Assembly (NCBI GenBank): GCA_014338405.1
Contig: JTDE01001087.1
Coordinates: 97,963-161,962, forward strand
DNA from: Paragonimus skrjabini miyazakii
Lineage: Eukaryota; Platyhelminthes; Trematoda; Plagiorchiida; Troglotrematidae
Direction: 5' to 3'
DNA length: 64,000 nucleotides
Position 1 is the first letter of the stretch; each line of letters starts with the position of its first letter. This document shows, one piece after another, positions 49,801 through 63,580 of the stretch. Both the position numbers and the translations under genes were made by a program. Below the pieces are notes generated by a model. That model was not told where the DNA came from. It searched no databases and saw only the letters and a list, made by a program, of their open reading frames with translations.

Positions 49801-52800
49801 AATTGAACATTACCTCTACTTAGGTGTATATTACTCACCGAGCCAGACTTACAGTCAAATTTAAATCAATTTCTCTCTTGTTGCAGCTACATAACTTGAT
49901 AGTCAAGGCAGCGTTCCCAAACATGTATTTTCGTTAATTCGATCATGCCTAACATGTAGTGCTGCGTGTTGCGGACGTGCCGATTGCCTCATTCCAACGT
50001 AGAACTGAGGTTCAAGGATACGTGAGCCCGAAATTAAGAGTTCTTCAGCACCCACTTGCGTGTGATGTGAAGCTGCGGAACAAATTACTCAACGATTGTT
50101 AGATCGCCACAGAGAAATCATACTGGTTTAATAGTTTGAATTTGTAGGTCATGTTGGTGTGACATATCTCTGTCTGCACACACACAGTGTTCGTTCATGT
50201 GTGAGCAGTTAATTGTCTTGTTGACTTGCTAGACCGTTTCATCAAGTTGATTCAAAAATATGCACTTATAAAATTTAGAACAGCCTAGAAAAGCTTATTT
50301 TGTCTATCAGTCTATCATATTTTCATTACATGTGAACATTCTCCAAAGGAAAATCCAATCAAATATGACACTAATCTGAGTGTCGTGTCCTCTGACTGTA
50401 CACATCTGCCGCGATCGGCTGTCAGAGTTTCTCTTCAACTGTGTTACGGATTATTTTTTCAATAGTTTTGACGTCTCACACACATGCGGGAATGTGCATA
50501 CCCACAAGAAAAGTAACAGACACAACAAGACACATCAAGTATTCAGTGTTATGGTAACCGTGTCAACTCTGATGTCCCGTTCCCCACCATATTTCATTTC
50601 CGCATTTGAAGGGTAACCTACAGAAGGTTAGGTGTCCTACTCATTGCAACGGGTGCACACACGAATACAACACTGCATATATGGAGAGGGAAAAAAAGGG
50701 GTGTGAATCACGGGATTTATCGTCAGTTGACACACAGGAAACCGCAAACAACGATAAAATGCTTTGCACAATGATACCCAGTAGCTTTCGGTTGTGTATC
50801 AGATGAGGTCCAGCACGTCAGTTGACGCAGAGCGGTTGCATCAATGTCCACGTGAATAATCTGTCATTTTGAAGAACCAGGATGTGGTGATACTAATTTG
50901 GTCATTATAATAAAATGTAAAAACGAGCTATATTTTGTCTTGTTATTCCACTTTCAGAATTGGTGTAAACTTTAACCGATTTGGTTTATTTTCTGAGAGT
51001 TGTTTCCACTTGTCCTAAGCACTGGAAGTAATGTCCAATTTTCTTACTGTTGTTTGTTTTGTTGTGGAATGTGTTTATTATTTGACGTACAATGAAAAAA
51101 CAGTGAAGAATTTGTTAATTCTATCCCATTGGACTTGGAGATTTTGGGTTACTTTTTGGTGAACAGCTCACAAAATCGATTTTGCTTGCACCTCATTACT
51201 ATATATCAGTGTTCGGTCATTTGAATTTTTTGTTTCTTTGTAAGCTTTGGATTGCAGTAGTGTACAAGTCACTAGAAAGTGACAAACAGGAAGGATTTTG
51301 ATGATTATGACGAAAAATGCATTCATGTGAACTCTGAAAGTAGACCATGGTATCTTGATTGCAGAATTATCGTGAGTAGCAAAATATGAAAAAGTATCTA
51401 AAAATCAAACATTGTCGACTAGAAACAACCAGTCCTCAACCTTGTATGCGCTGTACTTTCATCGATAATGCTAGAACACAAGTTTGTCAAGAAGTAGCAA
51501 TTTCGTCTCCAGGAATTCATTAACAGCCGATTATTCGAAAGAATAAAAACGTTTATAATCAAGTTTTTTTATGTTTGTCGCAAATTCGGTCAACGCTAGC
51601 AGTGCAGAACAGAAAGCAATGCACAGCAAAATGTTATTTTTTGAAATACACCAATCCAATCATTTGAGATTGCACCGACTTCATTAGTTCACTACTATTC
51701 ATTTCAATTCCGCCATCTCCAAGCTTTCATTCCGGGTCTTTCTGACCTTGAATATACTGCCGACCATGCAGAATTGAGAAGCTGACGTTGCCGGAAGTGA
51801 AATTCTGTAAGATATTGGCATTAAACGAATCAGACAGGAAACGATAACGTAAACTTGAAGATGTTCAGAAAGTTTCACTGATATGATTGCAACATTGCAA
51901 TATCAGCCGTAAAACGGATGCGACATTGCCGGTTGAGTGAATGTTATAAGAAATGTTTCGGGAAATTATTTGTTTCTATGAAGAACACAGGATGAGAGAC
52001 AAATACGGGCGTCAAAAACCGAAAGTGTGACACTTCGCATGTGCTGACAGTTATGGTTCTGAGACTATCCATATATTGTGAATTGGTGATTCTTTTACAG
52101 ATTTCGAGCGCCAATCCTCTTGTTAGACATAGATTACCGGAATGGGCATAGAAGGTGGACTATTCTGCTTTCGGATTTTCCTTCAGTGAGTTGATCCAAC
52201 TGGATCGCGTAGCAGATTTCTTCACGTCCTTCCAGAGACGTGAAATTGGACCAAATTTACAAAAGAACGGTTTGCCTACTGTGGTAAACAGGTGTGGGAT
52301 TATTAGTAAGTAACTGACCACAAGTCGAAGCAAACTATTAATAAATCCTGTGAGAGGTACACGGAACTTTGCCAAGTTATAAGTCGTTTAGTATGAACTA
52401 GTTCGTCAATGTTGTTTTGTTTGTAAATTAGGAGATGGTTAATGGTAAACGTGACGAAATCAGTTGTGTTTAGATTGGTTCAACCATATTGTCAACAATC
52501 CATTGAGTGTAGGTTGTTGGATACTACGAGATGGTGATAAGTGGACTGAAGCATAATAAAAAACTCACGTTTTAAAAAGACTTCCGATTGCAAACCATTA
52601 TCCTACCTTGGTTTCACAAACTCTATGAAAAGTTAATTTGACCAAACTCACCGTACTTCCTACCATGTAGTAGGTTGCATGTTAATTTCGGATGTCTTCA
52701 ACCGCGTGCTAAGAGGTTCTCAGTTATGCATCTTCAAACTTCGGCTACAGTTGTGATGAAGTCCACGTAAAAAAAGGTTCCAAATTCTCAAGAAATTGCT

Positions 52801-55800
52801 TTGTTCTCGAGATATTTTTAGACGGTTTGTAGAATACTAGTGTTTATAGCGTTTAAACGCTTGACCTAAATGAAAGGAATTACGGACAGAATAAAAAGGT
52901 GAAATCGTTAACCATCTTTGTGCTTACGAAGTTATAAAACCAACATACCTTTATGGGTCCTGTGTCATGGTGAACATCAAAGAGACCATGACTGATCTTC
53001 CGCCTTGAGTTTATCGGTCCAGTTTGCTGTGATTTTTACTTAACCCTGATCGACGCCATCTTCAAGCGAATGAAGACCGTGACGCTTTTACGAAAATCTC
53101 AGCAAGATCCATTGAAACAGTGCGCTGAAGTTTTTGCTACGGATATCTGAAAACTGCACGTAGTTCGCCTCGGTGTAATTTGAATGTTTCGTTTTGAATG
53201 TTTAACTAGCTAGTTGGGCGCACCATTACGGTAGGTATGACGGTTAAGTGTACAGGCTGAAAAGTTTCAAATTTTTAACAAACTAGCTAGGCCGTAAAAT
53301 TAGCCTTCGTGATCACTACAGAACCATGCGGATAAAAGTGACGATTTTTTCAAAGACCTTTTTACATGTAATATTTCCAATATTTCGATTAGGTACTCAA
53401 TGATATAAGAGAACGGAGACAGGTTATTAGTAGTTTAGCGTTGCATGCCGTTAGAATAGCCATATTGTTTCTCACGTCCCGTGTTACTGTCCATTGTTTT
53501 CATATCTTTGTCATTAGGATAAAACAAGGATAGGGGTTTCACCAATAGTTAAATTTCCGAATATTGGACGTCTACTGATAGAACTCATTATGGTAACACT
53601 ATGAACGTAGTAGTAGAAGAATACGCCACTGAACTTAACGCTGACTTATGAGTCGTCAAAGTAGTCAGTGAGTCGCACCGCGATTTCTGCGGTGCAACAA
53701 GCTGTCAGTTGCGCCTAACGTTCTCGGGAAACCCTGGAAAACAACATCGTTTAATTTATATTCATCCACTGTTTTTTCTGACCGTTCTCGAGTTGTGTCT
53801 ACGAGAACAGCATTCCAAGCTTCCTAACCAAATTGGTATTGAATGTTAGGAAGAAGTGCGAAACGAACAACTAATCCGGAAAATATTCATCAGGAGAGTC
53901 TTATCTGACGTAGAAGATAGATGATGGCATTACAGTTAGTCAGTAATTGGTACTGTGGTTGCTTCCAACACTTCTGGGAACAAGTGTTACGGGTATAAAC
54001 TTTCCGTGACTTGGGAAGTTTTCCTACACGAAGTGATATCATGAATAACTCTTTGAGTGGTCTTGAGAACTCCATCGTCCTCAGTTATGGTGACTGTAGC
54101 ATAACCTGTGAAGCTAGAACAGAAATGCATGCTCGTATGTAAAAAAGTAATCAGGAGAATCACCTTTTTGAGCATAGATCACTTTTTGTCAAAAGACATA
54201 CTAGTAAGTAAGAGGGTAGATGGTCAGAAAGATTACCGTATCTTTTCATCTCAGTCCCAAGCTGGTTTACAAATTCTAACTGTCCATGTCTACATTTCCT
54301 CAAAGAGCATATGCTTACTTTCTGTAGTTAGATGAGCTCGACACAAGGAATTGAAACTAAAATTGGACATAAGCTTAATTTTCCCCAGGAAAATGACCCT
54401 CGTTTGGTTCAGGTAGATAGTGCTGATTTTATAGATCAAACTGCGGTTAAATATACTTCATAGCGTACAACTACCCTCTGCAACAGTTCTCTTAATATAA
54501 CGCTAATTCCTGTCACTAGGTTCTAATTTTTTACTGCGATTTTATATAGAACATAAATGTACCACTTTTGAAATATTTTGGTATTTTCCTCTTTTGCGGA
54601 TCATCAGCGTTACAGAACCAAATGAACATGGAATATAAATGAATAGGTACACTTTGGGGACGGATAAAATTAATTAAGCTACTAAGTTAATAATATGGAC
54701 TCAAGAAGGCTAGACTGAATCACTTTTGTAAGCAGGGCTACTTATAAGTGAGCTGCTAGAGAGAATCCTGGGTGCATATGCTTTCCAGGCTTTACGTGTG
54801 TCGTCACACACCACAGAACATCGCATTGATTCCTACCGTTTATCTCACGACTCGTTTCAATAAAGCTTTGTTAGTTGTGGTGGAATGTGCAAGAATGATC
54901 AAAAACAACTCTTCTTCGTACCGTAATATCTGTTTCAGAATTTCACTAATTAGTTTGTTCTACTCCATGAACAAACGAAGACCAGATCAGTGACAACCGC
55001 GCCTGGACTAGCCTGTAGTTTGACTAGAATCGATGGAAGTTGTAGCATGCAAGCCGGCCGTTTACCACTGGTTGTCCGTAACACTTACGGGCCAACTCTA
55101 GAGCAATGTGGAGACACCGGGGAACAGCGTCCTTCCGAAATAGGGGGTTCCAGCAACAAGAACAAGCATTAGCCGAAGGCCCAGTAAGCCATGCACACGA
55201 CTTACACAAACGCTAACTAACACGGCGCTGACAACACAGCAGCACGCTCCGTCACCAATTCAAATTCAACTAGTGCGCGCCTGCTGGTTTCGGTCGCACA
55301 TTACTAAGTCTTCTCTCGAATCAAAAGCGTAAGGACAGTAGGCACAGGACTGAAGGTCTTTTGGTGCAGTCAGTCGATGACGATCAACCAAATGATAGAC
55401 TATCTTGAAACTTAAACCACTGTTTTCTGAATGCAATAATGACTTCATTGTTGAGCTGTAAGCTAAAAAGACGGAGAATTATTAAGAATGTTAGCAACAG
55501 GAGAGAGGAAGCAGCTTGCTCATTAAAGAAATTTATGTGTGATACAGGGTGCTGGTGTGCCGTTTGTAGGAAGCAGGAAGTAGATTTATCTGTTCATTAT
55601 GCAACGAAAAACTTCAGGGCTTACTTCACTAAGGAAGGAGGGGGGGGAAATTAACGGTACTTAGAATTTCAGATGGTTTAACGGGGAGCCAGGAGCATCT
55701 GATAGTATGCCTAACTCACTCACAGCGTCCTGGTTGACGGTTGTTTGTGAGTGTTCTGCTTGCTTACATGTCAGAGACTACCAGTACACTTAAGGTCACG

Positions 55801-57798
55801 GCACCACAGGATCAAATTAACTCGAATTAAAGTACCAATAGTTTATCACGCATCACGCATTTAAATTCATAGTTGCGAAGCTGTCGTTCACCGTATCTCG
55901 AAGTCTATCCTGATCGTGCTCATTCAGGCAGTTCGGCAGGAAGTTGCTTCTCGCCATGGTGCAAAATTTACATTGCAGTTTGAAAGAATCCGAAATGACA
56001 TCTTTGTGTTGTGGTTGCTGACGACGAGGGTTCTGAGTATCTGCTTTTTGCTGCCAGCACGCCTACTTCCCAACCCTTATACCACCTACCTCCTAATAAT
56101 AAGCACCCCACATATGTATACACGTACACAGGATTTACTCATGGTTGCATTGTTGTAGAAAATTATTATCGACGGTGACGCCATACTATTGCTGATTAGA
56201 AGAAAACGTATTTGGCCTGATTACTGAAGAGTGTCGTCTAATTTCTTTGCAATTAAAAATGAACAAAGTAATCGTAATAACTTGGGCAGTGCTCATACTA
56301 CAACAAAATACGTCATCAGATGAAATGTTATTCATCACTGTTGGTTCCTCATTAAAATATGTCCAGTTTCAACATCAAATAAGATCACCGGGACGTACCA
56401 GATTCCAAAAACATACATTATTGTCTATCACTTCATGCCCGTTTCATAACTATTACTAAGTGTACGAGATAAACTGTAGTGAAAATATACTCGACCCACT
56501 GCTTATTCAAACCCCGACACAACAGATGGCCCAGCAAAAGACCACTCTGGATGGCTCGTTAAGATACTATAACTGGATTCGACGGAGAGCTTCTTCCGTT
56601 ATTCCCCAAGTCCCTCGTACTATGGTTGTGATCCTAGAACTCGGATGGCACGAAGGTTGTTTACTCGACAAAGCACACATGGGTTAAGCAGTTCAACAAG
56701 ATGTGAAACAAAAACACTCATTTGAACGCGGTATTCGGCCCCAGATCGTCTCGGTTGCCGCAGACGTCAATGCTCAGTTCCATTAAGTAGCAGGGACCAT
56801 TATGGGCGATGCTGCACTCGTATGTTCCTTCCTGCACTTTTCCTGCGGCCTGTACGATGTCAAAATATATGCTCCGGTCCTACTACTGAATAGCAGTTGT
56901 ATGAGTAGTATGTTATGATCCCTCAACTTCACTGCACTATATTGCACCAGTCAACTTAGTATTTGCTACTCTGCATATACCATTCTGATCAGTCAATTAC
57001 AGACTCTGATATATATTCGATACTGACTTACATCTGTAAATATGGGCTCTTATCTCATGAATAACAAAAACATATTGCAACCGGCCCCAGGTCTTCCGCT
57101 TATTACTAGGGGAGCTTCAATTCAAGAACGATTTGGAAAGTTGTTCGAGGTTCCTATTTTCTAGCATCACATAAACTCAATGGTTGCTTGCTATGAGGAA
57201 ATATTCGGTCACATTTTCCGTTCTTCTGACTGGTGTAAAAAGTTCCAAGTAAAGTTTTAACGTATTTTACACCTCGTTATTGCGGTTGGATACGATTCGC
57301 ATGTCAGTTTGCCTCGATTACGGCCGAAAAGACCCAGAAGGGTGGTTGAATTTCTTACGATGCTCATCTAAAGGCCGACATTCAACGACCTCGTTTGGAA
57401 TGATCAGGTGATACGATGAGCGAAGGAACCGGAAACTGAACGTTGAAGTCCGAATGTCATGCCCACTCGACCACCAATTTTGTGAACACCGCTTGTGACG
57501 CGGAATTACTGATGTATCTAAAGAAAGGATAAAACCACCCGTATAGTGTGGTCTTGAGTATGTGTATCGTGAAAAGGTTGAGCACCATTTTGAGCCTTGT
57601 CGGGCACATGCAGGGAAGCATGACTGTCTGAAGTGGGCTGCATACATCTGTGCCAACAGAATGTAAAAGTATTTAAGGTTAATCACGTGTAAGTTCTCAA
57701 ACACAAGTGATGCTTATGAAACAGGTGATCCAGCGGAAAAGGGCTCCACCTAGTAACTCGAAGTGTTGTGAGTTTGGTCTCTAAGTGTCAATTAAAGT
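49801..57798. other. long gene-free stretch
   Basis: No recognisable protein family. Around 54990-55210 both strands carry 60-codon open frames and the sequence is visibly less AT-rich, but neither product is recognisable. A small hairpin, GCACCGC at 53675-53681 with GCGGTGC at 53689-53695, has a seven-base loop. A 128-codon minus frame at 57318-57704 has no family signature. Confidence 0.4.
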
Positions 57799-57828
57799 AA
57801 ACTGACTACTTAAAGTCAGTTTTTTTAC
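57799..57828 (+). repeat. perfect small hairpin followed by a T run
   Basis: AAACTGACT (57799-57807) and AGTCAGTTT (57814-57822) form nine base pairs around a six-base loop. The T run continues to 57826. In bacteria this would be a terminator; in this eukaryotic setting a T run could stop RNA polymerase III, but no Pol III gene is seen upstream. Confidence 0.3.
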
Positions 57829-60800
57829 GTTGATCAGCGTTTTGCTAGCTCCTGTTATTGAATCACACCTTCATATCGGTACAGAGGATAGTAACTGTCA
57901 TTTAATTGAACCTTACTTAATTAAGCATCTTTCAGATCGGTAACCATTTCAGTAACCAGAGAAAAAGAGTGATAGTTCATTGGCATGTCCTTCTCATTGT
58001 CGCAGGTGATGAGATGCCAGCATTTCGAAAGGAACGTGAAGTGCAGCGACCCCTTGGTTTAGTTTGCCAACTGTTCAAAAACTATCGATATCTGACTGGT
58101 CTCACTAAAGTTCAATAAAGCATAATCTCTAAGTGACGGACTTGTTTTGTTACTCAGGGGTTCAACTAGTTAGCTACAATTCCTTCATGCCGATCTTCTG
58201 TTCACAGGTTAAGGATTTCAACCAATGAGACACTCATTAACCTGTAGCCGGTTTCTTCATGATAGCCACAATACATTAATCGTTCTTCAACGTTTCAAGG
58301 CATGCAATTTATTTGACTCTACATTTTTGATTCCCAACATTTCTTGTTTCACCTTTTCTAAATATTTATTCACACGATCAACCAGATTCATTTCAAATCT
58401 ATTTGTGAATGTATCCGTGTAAAGGGTTTAACCGCTACCTCTTGCTTAACACAGTTTTCTATTAGTCTTAATACGTTTTTGGAATACTTGACAGTAAATT
58501 AAAATCAACAAACACATTTACCTTTCTGTTTGCTGAAATTATAGTTGCACAACTGGTGGATATTTACCTGTCAAAGTGCATACAGCCACTACTTGGTTTG
58601 ACTTGTAGTTTAAATGGGGCTTGCCATGACTTGTTATTATGCAAAGAAATAATTGGTACTAGAATATCCAAGTGTCAAGAGCAGTCTGATTAGTGTAAAT
58701 TATTATAAGGAAGTTTAGCCGAACGTATAGTATGCTTGATGGTCCTTTGCCTTAAAGGAGAAATGTTGTATTCGGAACATAACATGAACAAAAGTTCGCA
58801 CACCTCTGGATACGTTATTAGCAAGCAGTGATCCTGATTTCGAGCGGATTCAAAATATGCTTTCTTCTGTAACGCAAATGATCAATGGATTAGCCTGAGA
58901 GCCTAAACTTCCTTCTAAAACGAACCCAACCGTCTTAGGGCATCGTGAACACGGTCTAATTCATAAAAACTTACTGTTTCATGTGATACAGATTGGCATT
59001 ACTCGATCTGCCAGATTCTATTAAATTTTCAATAACGACTAGTCCACAGGTCTCGTCTAAGTCGCAATCAATTAATCCAACTAGAGTTCTGCTTCAATTA
59101 GTGCTGTAGTGGAAAAGATTTCTGTCTTCCTATACAGTACGTACTGGTGAGGAATAAAAATTTTGTTAGCAGGTTGTTGTGCAAACGCTTCTTTGAATCC
59201 TCTCGCTTACTAACCTGTGTGAGTCGCTGACTAATTACCACAGCTATTAAGCGAGATAACAGGGACTCGACTGAGATGTCACCTTTCACTGTTTCATCAA
59301 GAACTTCAACGGCTTTTTGGCTGTGAAAGAGTGTTTTTGTCTTCCTGGCCAAATGCTTAAAGTACGATGACTTGTATGTACACTTCTAAACGAATTGTAA
59401 AAACAGTGTAATGATAGTGTTCCCAAAACCTTCATCATTTTGCTTTCTCCCTTCCATGTGATAGTCACTTTACAGTGTACGGTTTATGTGCTAGTATTGC
59501 AGTGTGATCTCTTTACGTTGGCAGTTCCTTGATAAATAATCAGACGGATTATAAACAGACACTGTCATTGATTTCTTACAGCCTATGGTTTACGGGGTTA
59601 GAACTGAGCTGCGTAAACTAGAGTGTGATATACCCAGGCGGGAGGTGAAAGTTTCCGGTTTTTTTGAGTTAACAACTTTAAGATTGAAGAGTTGAAACTT
59701 TCGCCGTCTCAAATGTGGGCATTGTCAAAGCAGGTAAACAGCAATCCTAAACGGACATTCGTGAAGATGCATTTCATTTTCTTACGGCACGTTACGTACG
59801 GGTCGTTGCAAATTGTACCCAGCGGTTCGCAAGGGTTTTCGCAGCTCACGAAAGACCCCAGTATTCATGTTTCAAATTATCTCACTAAGCTTGTCATGAC
59901 ACACTTTGTTTGATACCTACGCGCTAAGCTGGTCGCTGGCTATTTTAATGATTGGATGGTACACTCCTCTGGTCAACTTTTCCGATCTCCCATATCGGAA
60001 AGTCTTAGGCGTTAATCCGGTTACCAGCTTTGCTAGAGTTGTTGAGACGAATAACTGCACGATGAAAGCCATTTCAGAGGAAGACGATAAAATTTCAGTG
60101 TTAACTGAAGAAGATTCTGGCGTGTCCATTTCTTCCCAGAATTTGTAAACAGAAGCGACAATAATCTCACAGCTAAGCTAAGGTCAAAGAAGAGAAGCAC
60201 AATAGTGAAAAAGCCGTAAATACGTTACATCAGTTTACCTTTTATAAGGTTAGGTGGGGCGATGTTTCAGCTATTCCAAGGTCACGTCGAGAAATACGGT
60301 AAAATGCATCTTCGAAGGAGTTCGCCGTTATTTGACGTAACTGAAGTAGGGAAAACGTTCAAATCAGCTGTTTGTTGGATTCAGATTCACATGTGCAATT
60401 ATCAATCAAGGGAAGGAGCCATTTTATCCTAATTGCGAATTGGAATTTGAAACCAACAAACCTATTGCTCCATGTAAACATTACGCATTTGGAATATGAG
60501 AACAAAAATTCTCTTTTTTTCAAAAGTACATGATATAAAGCAACAGATTTTTAAATGTCTTGCCAACTACTTAATGGTGTTGTCTACAAGTCGAGTAGTA
60601 TCTACAGAGATTCTAACTATACTTGTCAAATATGTGGAATTGCAAATATTGACAACCATCTGATTATTTCTGCGCCAATCATACTGTGTGAAATCGTGTA
60701 GGACCAAAACTATACCATTGCATTTAACACAACCTCTAGGTCCCACAAGACTTTTATGGCAACATTCCTGGATAACTGAGAAGACAATAAACCCAGATTG

Positions 60801-62516
60801 TTATTCAAATCAGACAAAGTTTCATAGTTAATAATCAAGAGGACTAGTCCACTGATGACAACGATTTTGAGCAGTTGTTTGTCCAGGTGAGGTGTAATAA
60901 AGAGTGGCATATTCGAGTACAGACGCTGTGCTGCCATTTGATCGTGTCACATGACTAGTGCAAGTACCTCCTATACAACTTGTACCGTTTTTGTGGCCTA
61001 TCGCTTACTACAAGAAATTGTATTTGTGTTCGCACAAACGATGCTACTGTAATGATTAATCGTAAAGTGACTTCATTTCAAAACGCTGAACGTGGATCCC
61101 TGCATACTAGTCACCCACAGTGTGATTCGCGGGAGAGATTTCGCTGCAAAAGTTTACAATCCAGCTGTAAATAGTACACAACTGTGTATTAGCCTACATA
61201 CACGCGAAAGCACTAAATAAATCATTAACTCCTTAATAAGAACCAAGTAATAGGGTAACGGAAAAGGGTGAAAATGAGGTGATTTTGATTTAAAATCCGA
61301 AATTGTAGTTTTCGCCACACCAGCTTTGTGTCATCAAAAATCATTTACCAACGCAGACTTACAGGAGTTTGTTGTAATCCTGTGCAACGATATGACATTC
61401 TTCGTAGGCTAGGTCTACTTTTTCCGTGTTTTACTGGTAGTATTTCATCAGTAACATCCTCATTATTTTGGCATGGAATCTGCCTTAACTTAATACACCC
61501 TATGATGAAATTGGAATTCACTGTCATATACCGATTAATCTAATGTTTTCATGAAAAACTGGAGGAACAGTAGAAGTTTTGATAGTTGAACGGAACGGCT
61601 AGATGTTGAAAAGTGATGAGTGTGGATATTTTTCATCCACACATCAGTACCAAATTAACAGTAACATGGACCATCTTTATGTTGAATATCTAAAGATGGA
61701 GGCAATCAATAATAGGGTTGGGAAAGATCGCTGTCCTCAGAATAGCTCACGGTTGGTACAAAACTTCCTTGTTATATCTTATGTGTTTGTTGTGATTCCG
61801 AGTAATGACCGATGTGCTGTCACAATTGTAACACCTGCAGTCTGTGGGAGAAATTAAGTCAAAATTTAGTACCTGTTAAGCCAACTGAAGACTGTGGAAC
61901 CATTGGTTTACACAGAAGCGCTTATTTGAAGTTGTCAGGATTGAATCACCAAACAGAATTTCAGCAGTTAACTAAAGCCGACAAATTTAGCGCAATAGAA
62001 GGCCCCCCTAATCAACATCTCCAACTTGTCCTACAATTACATATAATTGGTTCGAGAACACACAAAGCTCCAAAGCTTTATGGCCACTTAAGGTACACAA
62101 TACTACTCTGACCTACTTTAGCATCGAAAAACTCTCCATTTCATGAATTAGCATGCTCGTTACTCGTCACTCAAAATGTACTAAGACGAAGATTGTAGAC
62201 ATCTACTGCAGCTTCCTGTTGGCTGATAAGTAGCTAGGAAGACCACTGCTGCCACCAAATAGATGTGCTTCGTTGATGTTCAATTACTGTTCGCGAATGT
62301 CCTGCTTCACGAGACATTTGGTTGTGCTTGAGAGCTCGTTGTGGTTCTCAGGTAAATTTTATTTCCATGCACTAAAAATGGCGACTTTGTTTTCATTAGT
62401 GATTCTATTGCTAAACAAATGTTGAAGTGATTGGAATTTCAATAGCATACATCTTCAGTTTACTTATTGATCATAAGCTAACCACAAACACTGCAAGGAT
62501 GGCAGATAACAAGCGC
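57829..62516. other. gene-free stretch
   Basis: Only short anonymous open frames, up to 99 codons. No repeat families shared with the rest of the window were recognised. Confidence 0.45.
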
Positions 62517-62860
62517 TAAGCAGATGACATGCTGGCAGTCAGCTGAACTAAATGACCAACAGTTAACTTACTGCAAAGCCTAAATGGCTGCCATTCAAAG
62601 TTAAAAGTCCTGTGTGAACTTGAAATCGGCATCTCTGATATACTCATAGGTTTAACGGAAGATGACCCCATCAAAATCCTCATCCATAAGAAATTCACAC
62701 GGTTAGGTCGATATCTGAACGTCAGCAGATTCGTGTCTGCGCAACGTGAAAACGAGTCAACAAATAGACCTTTCACAAGAATAGGGCGAATGTGTACGCA
62801 AAACACTCTAGCGAAAGAAGACAATTTAATTATGTCTGTACGGCAGTTTACTGGTTAGTT
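62517..62860 (+). pseudogene. possible LINE reverse-transcriptase relic
   Basis: One plus-strand frame reads ADDMLAVS immediately after a TAA that would stand where the Tyr of the catalytic YADD box belongs. Two further stops follow within the next few codons. The same frame then stays open from about 62560 to the TAG at 62858 and includes FTRLGRYL, VSAQRENES and FTRIGRM. In RTE and CR1-type LINEs the segment after the catalytic box contains an FxYLGS block, then a conserved Lys/Arg-Ala-x-x-AF block at this kind of distance. The pattern fits but identity is low. A chance resemblance remains possible. Confidence 0.3.
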
Positions 62861-63580
62861 CAAAAAGTACACAAGAAGAAGTGACAGAATAAAACTGTCA
62901 ACAACCATCAGGAAGGTTTTTCTATAACTGACACTCAAGAGTTCTTACAGTAGGCGAAATAAACACTTATGTTAGTAAGTTCGACCAAATGAAACTTTAC
63001 CTCAGAAGAATTCCTCTTATAGGCTGGAACCTAGAAAATGGTTGTGCACTAATTCGAGAATGTCGATGCTACTTTACACTGTGCCGAACTGTTTATATAC
63101 AACCACCAAGAAATGTAGTTCTGTAGGGCCGAGAAATGTTGGTCACCTGAGTGAAGTGACAATTATCCACGTGGATATAAAAAGTCGCGTAAATGCGAAG
63201 CGATATTTTTGCTTTAATATGCAAACCATCATTGTCTACAGCCAATACACATGTACATGTTGTCGGCGCAGTCTTGATTATTCACCATCCTAGTACCTCA
63301 TCCTAAGCCGAGACTTTCGCGATTTATTGAAACGGTTGAAGTCAATTTAATTCTAAGCTGTCTTGTATTGTTAGAAACGATCATTCTTAAACCTGACGTT
63401 ATTCGGAACTCAATTTTGATATCCGTGTTTCTTGAGATAAAAGATATATTCGTTATTAAATATGTATTTACCGATAAGTCAATACGGAATGCGTGCAGTT
63501 GACGCCTTCAATATTTTCTTCTTTTGTTCGAGCATTTGACGAGAACTAAACCGGCTAGATTTCTCCAATCGCCCATTTTG
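62861..63580. other. gene-free stretch before the mariner element
   Basis: No coding signal beyond an anonymous 83-codon frame at 63042-63293. Confidence 0.45.

Noticed and set aside
57318..57704. A 128-codon minus-strand gene
   Set aside because: No recognisable domain, no hydrophobic or repeat pattern, and composition like surrounding non-coding DNA.
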